A DNA stretch of 64,000 nt from a virus. Location: positions 1 to 64,000 of IMG/VR virus record IMGVR_UViG_3300021964_006878; one strand, 5' to 3'. This document shows, piece by piece, positions 58,634 to 64,000 of this stretch (positions within the stretch are counted from its first letter, which is position 1; each line of letters begins with the position of its first letter). The translations under genes were made by a program, and so were the position numbers. A model generated the notes under the pieces. It worked only from the letters and a program-made list of their open reading frames with translations, was not told the DNA's origin and ran no database searches.

Positions 58634-58851
58634 CAGAATCCGAAGACACCAAAGAAAAATACGCTACCACTGAAAGTATAAGAGACAACAGCAGCAACAA
58701 ATCCAAGCATAGCAGTACGTCCATTCAACTTCTCAGCTCTCTCTGCATATGTCTCAAGACCATAACGTTCTGCATCAGTCTCAGAGATATACATTCTAGG
58801 TTCTGTGGCATACATGTTTGTGCGCCCACCGTCTTCAGTTGTTACAGTCAT
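58633..58851 (-). CDS. hli: High-light inducible protein (72 aa)
   Basis: The N-terminal extension (GGRTNMYATEPRMYISETDA) precedes the Hli motif AEKLNGRTAMLGFVAAVVSY. The C-terminus SGSVFFFGVFGF is hydrophobic and lacks the usual TGQxxPG end. RBS GGAG lies 8 bases upstream. It is the first gene after a perfect host-type promoter and heads a five-gene membrane operon. Confidence 0.92.
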   Translation of the reverse strand: MTVTTEDGGRTNMYATEPRMYISETDAERYGLETYAERAEKLNGRTAMLGFVAAVVSYTFSGSVFFFGVFGF

Positions 58852-58878
58852 GTTACACTCCGTAATGTTTCTTTACAT

Positions 58879-58907
58879 ATTATATAGGAAACATAAAAAT
58901 TTGTCAA
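58879..58907 (-). promoter_or_regulatory. Consensus host-type promoter of the hli operon (TTGACA-17-TATAAT)
   Basis: TTGACA (58902-58907) and TATAAT (58879-58884) match the consensus with 17-bp spacing. The inverted pair GTTTC/GAAAC flanks the -10. Confidence 0.9.
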
Positions 58908-58975
58908 GCAGTCTGAGTGACGGTATCTTGCGGAACATATATTTCTCATAAAACTCTAATAAAAATCACATCTTT

Positions 58976-58982
58976 CTAAATA
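58976..58982 (+). promoter_or_regulatory. Late promoter CTAAATA
   Basis: An exact CTAAATA is located 29 bp before the ATG at 59012. It drives the plus-strand exported-protein genes, divergently from the hli promoter. Confidence 0.7.
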
Positions 58983-59011
58983 CATATACATACCTCCTTC
59001 GGAAAAAAAAT

Positions 59012-59506
59012 ATGAAAAGGTTATTGCCTTTCATAATGTTATTGATGACCGCACCAGCAGCAAATGCAGGCGGACTTGTATCAAAAATGTCTTCTAGTGT
59101 TCAACTAACTGTTGAATCTGCTAGATCAACTGCTGTAAGAGTTGGTAATTCTTATAGTATTTCAGGTAGTGGTATTAATACTACTGATGGCACCACAGCA
59201 GGAACTGTTTCTGCTGGCACTATTACTAGTGGCATCTATTCTCCTGGAACTATCTCAGCAACTCAGGCAACTGATGGTAATGCTTTCACATATAGCACCT
59301 CGTTTACTCAAGGTGATGATATCCCAAGTGCTGCTCCTACTGTAGGAGATGTCCCTAACTTCAGTAATGTAACTTCTTACACTGCTGGTGTTGCTGGATC
59401 TTTGGCTGGTACTGTAGCGACTACAGGTGCTCTAACGGTGACGGCTGGTGGTGCTGGTACTACTGCAACTGGACAATTCGTTTCTGAGATTACTGTTATC
59501 GACTGA
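59012..59506 (+). CDS. Exported Ser/Thr/Gly-rich protein (164 aa)
   Basis: A signal peptide, MKRLLPFIMLLMTAPAANA, with cleavage after ANA is followed by a mature protein of Gly/Thr/Ser-rich beta repeats (GTVSAGTITSGIYSPGTISA). The segment VGNSYSISGSGINTTDG parallels YQYSATGSGVTASG in the next gene. Probably a secreted or periplasmic beta-rich protein; it may be a virion-assembly or cell-surface factor. It is the first gene of a late plus-strand operon. Confidence 0.7.
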   Translation: MKRLLPFIMLLMTAPAANAGGLVSKMSSSVQLTVESARSTAVRVGNSYSISGSGINTTDGTTAGTVSAGTITSGIYSPGTISATQATDGNAFTYSTSFTQGDDIPSAAPTVGDVPNFSNVTSYTAGVAGSLAGTVATTGALTVTAGGAGTTATGQFVSEITVID

Positions 59507-59517
59507 GGAGGAACGCA

Positions 59518-59955
59518 ATGAATACTATGATTCGTTGGTCTGTCCTAAGTGCGGTGGGTGTAAGTGTCACACTTGCTCCTGCCCTGTCGGTCCCCGTGGT
59601 CCCAAACTTCACACAGGGATCAATGACGAGCAGAACGGAAACAACTCAGAAGATAACTGAGACAATAAATAGCATGGATTATAACACTGGGTATCAGTAT
59701 TCTGCTACTGGTTCTGGTGTCACAGCATCTGGAAACCTTTCACCAGGAACAGGTGCTACAAATGTAACTATTAATGGAGTGACTTCATCATGGACTGGAG
59801 TAACAAGCAAACCGCAATTCACACAAACAGTACCAGGAGCAGCGTTTCAGTTCACAGAAACTTATCGAGGACCTGGTTTAAGCAACCAAACGATTATCCA
59901 AAGAGAAACCGAGGTTACAAGCATAACTGAAACAACCTCAATTTTTAGTCAGTGA
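59518..59955 (+). CDS. Exported protein (145 aa)
   Basis: A signal peptide is likely: MNTMIRWSVLSAVGVSVTLA then PALS. RBS GGAGGA lies 6 bases upstream. The mature protein has GYQYSATGSGVTASGNLSPG and FQFTETYRGPGLSNQTII, again beta-type. The last 18 bp overlap the end of the convergent endonuclease gene. Function unknown. Confidence 0.7.
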   Translation: MNTMIRWSVLSAVGVSVTLAPALSVPVVPNFTQGSMTSRTETTQKITETINSMDYNTGYQYSATGSGVTASGNLSPGTGATNVTINGVTSSWTGVTSKPQFTQTVPGAAFQFTETYRGPGLSNQTIIQRETEVTSITETTSIFSQ

Positions 59956-60471
59956 TTTCAGTGCCTCATAGAGCATTCCAATTTCCTCTATGGTGGCATT
60001 ATTCTTTATACGATTAGCACGAGCAGAAATGATCCAAACATTATCTTTTGTATAACCTTTGGTGCTATCAATCCTATCAACAGAAGGAGAACAATCTTGA
60101 TGAGTGTCTGATCCTGGTTGTAATTTAATACCAAGCACAGGACAAAACTCTGGGATTACAATATCATCCAGAACCAAACTACATTCTTCACCTCTTCTTC
60201 TGGCATTACGACGAGCATAGTTTAGCAGTCGTGTTTCATTCTTTTTAGTAGGATTAGCTCTGGGATGTGTGTAACCTGCTGACTTTCTACACCCACAACT
60301 TACTACTGGTTTCCTACCTCTAAATATATCAGAACTAATAAGTTTTTCATTATTACACTCGGAACACTTACACCAGTAAGTTCCTCTCTTATTTTTCTTG
60401 GTTGCCTCTTCATCCTTACGAATAACAAGAAGAGCACCAAATGTTTGTCCCGACAAATCTACTACTTTCAT
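59938..60471 (-). CDS. Homing endonuclease inserted in exported-protein operon (177 aa)
   Basis: The N-terminal zinc module has CKCSECNNEKL ending VSCGC. Nuclease part: IVIPEFCPVLGIKLQP, PSVDRIDSTKGYTKDNVWII and RANRIKNNATIEEI. This is a close paralogue of the psbD-flanking gene, with an intact DRID. It is oriented against its neighbours and sits between the second and third gene of the plus-strand operon. Exact TATAAATA promoter lies upstream, within the coding start of the third gene. Confidence 0.85.
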   Translation of the reverse strand: MKVVDLSGQTFGALLVIRKDEEATKKNKRGTYWCKCSECNNEKLISSDIFRGRKPVVSCGCRKSAGYTHPRANPTKKNETRLLNYARRNARRRGEECSLVLDDIVIPEFCPVLGIKLQPGSDTHQDCSPSVDRIDSTKGYTKDNVWIISARANRIKNNATIEEIGMLYEALKSLTKN

Positions 60472-60486
60472 TATTGTGATAACATT

Positions 60487-61290
60487 ATGTCTTTACTAAA
60501 ACTATTTATACACAATAGATATTCTAAATCACTTCTCGCAGTAACTTTATTATTTGCTAATCCTTCTTATGCTGAAACCGTTGGTGGTGTGTCTGCTACT
60601 GCTAATCCTGTTGCTAATTCCTCAGGTAGTGTTACAAACCAAGCTATTCAGGTCCTTCAGGGACCTTACATTACGAACACCTACGGTGGAGGTATACAAT
60701 GCCAAGGTCCCACTCGCAATTTCACTCCGTATGTAACAGGAAGTGTTTCTGCTGCTAAACCTTTTCAAGGTTATTATAATGACCCAGTATATGATGTCAC
60801 CGATAATTTTGGTGCCTTCGATTCTGACGGGAATCCAACTGGAGATGGTATCTTAGATAATCCTGGTGATGTAAGTTTCTTTAAAAGAACTAGAACAGGA
60901 CAGAAAGATAACTATAGTTTAGGTGTAGGGTTCTCTATGACATGGAGCACACCTACGGATAAAAACTTACAAGACCTGTGTAAGAAAGCAGCAACTACAC
61001 AGATTGAATTGAACAGTCAAATTGTTGCCAATAAAAGATTGGACTTTGAGATAGCCAGACTTAAAAATTGTGGGGAGTTGAAGTTAAAAGGAATTCAATT
61101 CCATCCTAAGAGTCCTTACTATTCTGTGTGTGCTGATGTATTGGTAAACAATCCACCAGGACATAATCATCCACACTACCATGAGATTCCTAGCGTTTCT
61201 TCTTCTTCCTCGGGAAGACAGAACGTAATGCCTTCACTGCATGATTCATCTGACGCTGCTCTGCTCGGCGCTCCCCTGACGACAAGATAG
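60487..61290 (+). CDS. Exported His-rich protein (267 aa)
   Basis: The start at the ATG at 60487 (MSLLKLFIHNRYSKSLLAVT) gives a signal peptide ending PSYA. A mature protein has GPYITNTYGGGIQCQGPTRN, VGFSMTWSTPTDKNLQDLCK, a helix (IVANKRLDFEIARLKNCGEL), then the His-rich PPGHNHPHYHEIPS. Four Cys may form disulphides. The last 101 bp are overlapped antisense by the 61190 gene. The His cluster suggests metal binding; function unknown. Confidence 0.7.
   Translation: MSLLKLFIHNRYSKSLLAVTLLFANPSYAETVGGVSATANPVANSSGSVTNQAIQVLQGPYITNTYGGGIQCQGPTRNFTPYVTGSVSAAKPFQGYYNDPVYDVTDNFGAFDSDGNPTGDGILDNPGDVSFFKRTRTGQKDNYSLGVGFSMTWSTPTDKNLQDLCKKAATTQIELNSQIVANKRLDFEIARLKNCGELKLKGIQFHPKSPYYSVCADVLVNNPPGHNHPHYHEIPSVSSSSSGRQNVMPSLHDSSDAALLGAPLTTR
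60503..60510 (-). promoter_or_regulatory. Late promoter TATAAATA of endonuclease gene
   Basis: An exact TATAAATA on the minus strand lies 31 bp upstream of the ATG at 60471 and inside the signal peptide codons of the divergent gene. Confidence 0.7.
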
Positions 61291-61990
61291 GAGGTTTCTT
61301 ACCACGTAAGGTAGCAATCTTCTTCATAACTTTCTTAACCGTTGGTTTGACTGACTTTAGTAAGATGTCTGCCAACGGTTTTGCTAATAGTGCTGATGAT
61401 GTAGCGATGACAGCAATACCACCCACCTGCATCACTTGTCCACCACTAGGTAGACCAGCAAGTATTTGTGTAGGTAGAGGAACTGGTTCTGTTATCTGAA
61501 CACATGTCTTATCAATGAGTTTATAACCAGTAACTTTCTTTCTAAATCCTTCTACTAATGTCCCTACAGGTTCTTGTGCCTGTTGTACTTTAGTAGGACA
61601 TTCTACTACAGCACTAACAACAGGTTGTTTTGTTTGTGGTGGTTTAACTTCAGGTGGTGTTGGTTTGTCAGGAGATCTAGTATCCACTTTTGGTGGACCA
61701 GTCAGTATCATCTGGTTTGGTTCATAAGAAATAGGATTAAAACTGGGATAACCAGAATCGCAATACGTAACCACACCATTGGGATCGTCCTCTCTTAGTT
61801 GATTATTTTTAGCACTATTAGTTTCAGTCGCCTCAACACATCCTGGAATGTTAACCACAGGCACACCAATATTTACAACTACTGGTGGTGCTGTAGGAAC
61901 TACTGGTGTTGTATATTGATATGTTTGAATATCATTGATACCAATATTATTAATATCGATATCCATTCCAGTAATCAAAGGTATATCCAT
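61190..61990 (-). CDS. Hypothetical protein with basic C-terminus (266 aa)
   Basis: The N-terminal half is Pro/Val-rich (TTPVVPTAPPVVVNIGVPVV) with four Cys (PGCVEA, TYCDSG, VECPTK, KTCVQI). A hydrophobic segment (~190-210, VMQVGGIAVIATSSALLAKP) precedes a basic tail (VFPRKKKKR). A topology with exported N-terminus and cytoplasmic basic end is possible but no signal peptide is seen. Its 3' end overlaps the convergent exported-protein gene by 101 bp. Function unknown. Confidence 0.65.
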   Translation of the reverse strand: MDIPLITGMDIDINNIGINDIQTYQYTTPVVPTAPPVVVNIGVPVVNIPGCVEATETNSAKNNQLREDDPNGVVTYCDSGYPSFNPISYEPNQMILTGPPKVDTRSPDKPTPPEVKPPQTKQPVVSAVVECPTKVQQAQEPVGTLVEGFRKKVTGYKLIDKTCVQITEPVPLPTQILAGLPSGGQVMQVGGIAVIATSSALLAKPLADILLKSVKPTVKKVMKKIATLRGKKPPILSSGERRAEQRQMNHAVKALRSVFPRKKKKR

Positions 61991-62000
61991 CAGTCGATAA

Positions 62001-62174
62001 TCATAATATATTACTGCCTCTAGAAGGAATTAATTGATATGCCATCTTATCTCTCAACTTATTTACACGTTCTTCATTATATTGTTTAAAGTTACCTCTC
62101 TTCTCCACTTTCTTATAGTAGTGTAGTGCATTGAGAATAATTGCATAATCCTCCATTGTTAATTCAAAATTCAT
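62001..62174 (-). CDS. Small conserved-type protein (57 aa)
   Basis: The protein begins MNFELTMEDYAIILNALHYY and continues KKVEKRGNFKQYNEERVNKL then RDKMAYQLIPS. All-helical and basic. ATG overlaps the upstream stop (ATGA). I recall similar short genes in cyanomyoviruses. Function unknown. Confidence 0.65.
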   Translation of the reverse strand: MNFELTMEDYAIILNALHYYKKVEKRGNFKQYNEERVNKLRDKMAYQLIPSRGSNIL

Positions 62175-62431
62175 AGTCCAGGAATAACACTGTTAGTTGT
62201 AGTTGGCATGGTAGGAATAACACCACCAGTAGCATCAGGTAATTCTGGCATTGCTGCATCCATCATTCCGGGAAGAGCACCAGTAATTGCTTCTGCAGCT
62301 GCAGCAGCAACTTGAGATTTGATATTCTCAACAATGGAATCTTTATTGAGATAAACAAAAGTGCCTGCGCCAACGATGGCAGCAGACACAGAAAAAGACG
62401 TGATAGCTAATACATTAATTACTTTTTGCAT
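62171..62431 (-). CDS. Membrane-anchored Ala/Pro-rich protein (86 aa)
   Basis: An N-terminal membrane helix (VLAITSFSVSAAIVGAGTFV, ~7-26) is followed by SQVAAAAAEAITGALPGMMD and a Pro/Thr-rich end. It follows petF by 31 bp, containing the inverted repeat CTAGTTAAGAACTAG. Function unknown. Confidence 0.65.
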   Translation of the reverse strand: MQKVINVLAITSFSVSAAIVGAGTFVYLNKDSIVENIKSQVAAAAAEAITGALPGMMDAAMPELPDATGGVIPTMPTTTNSVIPGL

Positions 62432-62462
62432 GACTAGTTCTTAACTAGAAGTATATATCACT

Positions 62463-62759
62463 TTAATAGAGTTCTTCCTCCACTTCTGCCTGAATAACGC
62501 AATCACTAGTAGGATATGACACACAAAGAAGTGCGAATCCTGCTTCAAGTTGATCATCGTCAAGGAAAGATTGATCTTCCTGATTTACCGTTCCTTCCAA
62601 CACTTTACCAGCACAAGTAGAACATGCGCCAGCACGACAGGAGTATGGAAGTTCTAAACCTGCTTCATCTGCTGCATCTAGGATATAAACATCGTCGTCA
62701 CAAGAGACTACATTCTCAGTTCCATCAGAGGAACGAACTGTTACGTTATAAGTTGCCAT
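62463..62759 (-). CDS. petF: Plant-type [2Fe-2S] ferredoxin PetF (98 aa)
   Basis: Cluster ligands: [10 protein letters not shown] (three Cys, C-x4-C-x2-C) and a fourth in FALLCVSYP. Length and acidic charge match cyanobacterial ferredoxins. It accepts electrons from photosystem I and passes them to FNR, bilin reductases or other enzymes. It is 7 bp from petE, so electron carriers on both sides of photosystem I are made together. Confidence 0.97.
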   Translation of the reverse strand: MATYNVTVRSSDGTENVVSCDDDVYILDAADEAGLELPYSCRAGACSTCAGKVLEGTVNQEDQSFLDDDQLEAGFALLCVSYPTSDCVIQAEVEEELY

Positions 62760-62766
62760 TGTTCTT

Positions 62767-63090
62767 TTAATTTACGTGAATTGTACCGGTCATACCAGCA
62801 CCTTGGTGTGGACCACAGAAAAACTCATAGTCTCCTGCATCCGCAAAAGTGATGTCTTGTGATTCTCCTGGAGAAAACATAAGTGATTCTCGTGAGAGAT
62901 CAGCACGACCCTCAACAATAATATTGTGAGGAGGCAACATACCATTTATAAAATGTATAGTTTCGCCTGCGTCAATTGTAACATCAGATGGATCAAAAAT
63001 CAAGTTTCCACCTGAACCCATTGTGATATCTACTGCCCATGCTGGAGCAGCAAGAAATAGTGTAGCAAAAAATGCAAATAATACTTTCAT
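62767..63090 (-). CDS. petE: Plastocyanin PetE (107 aa)
   Basis: A signal peptide ([19 protein letters not shown]) directs it to the thylakoid lumen. Copper ligands are His in MLPPHN and Cys, His, Met in [11 protein letters not shown] (C-x2-H-x4-M). The mature part is ~88 residues, ~10 shorter than typical plastocyanin. It carries electrons from cytochrome b6f to photosystem I. RBS GGAGGA lies upstream. Confidence 0.95.
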   Translation of the reverse strand: MKVLFAFFATLFLAAPAWAVDITMGSGGNLIFDPSDVTIDAGETIHFINGMLPPHNIIVEGRADLSRESLMFSPGESQDITFADAGDYEFFCGPHQGAGMTGTIHVN

Positions 63091-63091
63091 T

Positions 63092-63295
63092 TTAATCCTC
63101 CAAATACTTTTCGATTACTTCGATACGTTCTTCTTCTTTTGCAATTGCATCAATCTGATCTTGAATTGCACCAAGAACGTCAGGATGCTCACCAATACCT
63201 ACAGGATTTGTAAGGTATATCTCAATATTCATTTTTGCTTTTTTAATACTCCCAACAGACAGTGCCTTGAGAGCGTCTAACATTTCTCTTCTCAT
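63092..63295 (-). CDS. Hypothetical helical protein (67 aa)
   Basis: The protein begins MRREMLDALKALSVGSIKKA and continues KMNIEIYLTNPVGIGEHPDV, ending in a charged helix (AKEEERIEVIEKYLED). Phage small proteins of this type with 'NPVGIGEH' are conserved in cyanomyoviruses as I recall. It abuts petE by 1 bp and carries its ribosome-binding site. Function unknown. Confidence 0.7.
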   Translation of the reverse strand: MRREMLDALKALSVGSIKKAKMNIEIYLTNPVGIGEHPDVLGAIQDQIDAIAKEEERIEVIEKYLED

Positions 63296-63350
63296 AATTA
63301 GTCTACCAATGTTCCGTGTGCTCTACGAATCTCTCACAATGCTTCGAGAT

Positions 63351-63521
63351 TCATATCTTTTGTTCCCCCATCGTATTGGACCCATCATCCAATTCGCTAA
63401 ATGCAATTTTCATTATATAGAAGATATATCCCCCAACTCCGCCAAGTAATATAAGTAATGAAATAATAACACTCCAAACAGGATCACTAACATTCTCCAG
63501 AGGTCTCAGTAATAAATTCAT
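63351..63521 (-). CDS. Single-span membrane protein (56 aa)
   Basis: The protein begins MNLLLRPLENVSDPVWSVII and has SLLILLGGVGGYIFYIMKI as one membrane helix (~16-38) before an acidic tail ending MGEQKI. It lies 32 bp downstream of the next gene. Function unknown. Confidence 0.65.
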   Translation of the reverse strand: MNLLLRPLENVSDPVWSVIISLLILLGGVGGYIFYIMKIAFSELDDGSNTMGEQKI

Positions 63522-63553
63522 ATATTATATAATTGGGTTCAAATATATCTATA

Positions 63554-64000
63554 TTATTCTCCTTCACAATCTAGTTGCATTGTGGCGATTTCCGCACCTA
63601 CATCTGCGCCAGTATCTTGACCTAACATTACTGCCCAACCAGATATCAACCAACCAACATATGGGATACCCGTGAAGATAGGAGCAATGCCTGATGCAAC
63701 ACTAGCACCTACCATTCTTCCGGTTGATTCTCCAGCGCCCTCCGCTTTGATGCATGCCAGGTTTTGAGCAGTCAACTTTCCCTCAGCACCTCCTAGATGC
63801 CTTACCCCATCCATTGTATATTCTTCTTCAGTTACAATTACTGAGTTACCACCAATACCAAACAACCCATTGTTCTTATTAATATTTCTCCTAACTCCCA
63901 TGACCTTGGGATCATTGGAACTATATTCTATACTGTATCCGTCTTTACCTGCTTCTACACTATATGAGGTATAGTCACCCACAGGTAAATTTATGATAGG
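63554..64000 (-). CDS. Hypothetical protein, 5' end outside window
   Basis: The frame is open to the window edge; the first visible codons read PIINLPVGDYTSYSVEAGKD. A GTG inside the window at 63982 might be a start but lacks good context, so truncation is more likely. The C-terminal half has a Gly/Ala/Ile-rich, weakly hydrophobic part (FTGIPYVGWLISGWAVMLGQ) and ends acidic. Function unknown. Confidence 0.6.
   Translation of the reverse strand, partial: PIINLPVGDYTSYSVEAGKDGYSIEYSSNDPKVMGVRRNINKNNGLFGIGGNSVIVTEEEYTMDGVRHLGGAEGKLTAQNLACIKAEGAGESTGRMVGASVASGIAPIFTGIPYVGWLISGWAVMLGQDTGADVGAEIATMQLDCEGE

Noticed and set aside
1-64000. CRISPR array, insertion sequence, rRNA or integration site
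   Set aside because: No regular spaced repeats, transposase, ribosomal RNA or integrase was seen; the only mobile genes recognised are homing endonucleases.

Overview
The window is a 64 kb segment of a marine T4-like cyanophage (cyanomyovirus) genome. The evidence is the combination of T4-type virion and replication genes (gp4, gp5, gp26, gp48, gp53, gp32, gp33, gp59) with host-derived metabolic genes (psbA, psbD, two hli, petE, petF, cp12, talC, purC/purM/purS, thyX, phoH). It is A+T rich and very tightly packed. Neighbouring genes commonly overlap by ATGA or TGATG, and most are on the minus strand. The host is presumably Prochlorococcus or Synechococcus; the sequence alone does not decide which.

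Layout. (i) Positions 1-27.6 kb hold very large virion or adhesin-like proteins. They include a plus-strand PA14-like protein, a leucine-rich-repeat protein, two tandem paralogues of about 1,200 residues, and a 2,310-residue protein with a beta-helix segment. A tRNA-Leu(UAA) and three small genes behind a host-type promoter sit inside this region. (ii) Positions 27.6-40.7 kb hold baseplate and tail genes: gp5, a gp27-like hub, an M23 peptidase protein, a tail-lysozyme protein, gp26, a gp54-like protein, then gp4, gp48 and gp53 on the plus strand. A cp12 gene lies between the two hub genes. The end of gp26 carries a canonical -1 slippery heptamer leading into a 58-residue ORF, like the frameshifted tail assembly chaperones of other tailed phages. 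(iii) Positions 40.7-46.8 kb hold gp32, a DUF1825-type gene, gp59, gp33, a RecB/MGME1-like nuclease, phoH and thyX, with two homing endonucleases. (iv) Positions 46.8-54.5 kb hold many small genes plus glutaredoxin, talC, purM, purC and purS. (v) Positions 54.5-64 kb hold the photosynthesis block: psbD, psbA, two hli interleaved with membrane microproteins, three plus-strand exported proteins, petF and petE, with two more homing endonucleases.

Regulation is unusually readable. T4-type late promoters (CTAAATA or TATAAATA) precede many late genes. At least six host-like -35/-10 promoters, four of them with the -35 TTGACA and all with 17-bp spacing, precede gp32, psbA, hli and other early genes. 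In two places the -35 hexamer is the apical loop of an intrinsic terminator hairpin. Three related homing endonucleases each have an exact TATAAATA 24-31 bp upstream of the start codon, which suggests that the promoter travels with the gene.

The functional logic is that D1/D2, Hli, plastocyanin and ferredoxin keep electron flow going. CP12 and transaldolase divert carbon from the Calvin cycle to the pentose phosphate pathway. The purine genes and ThyX turn that into nucleotides for phage DNA.
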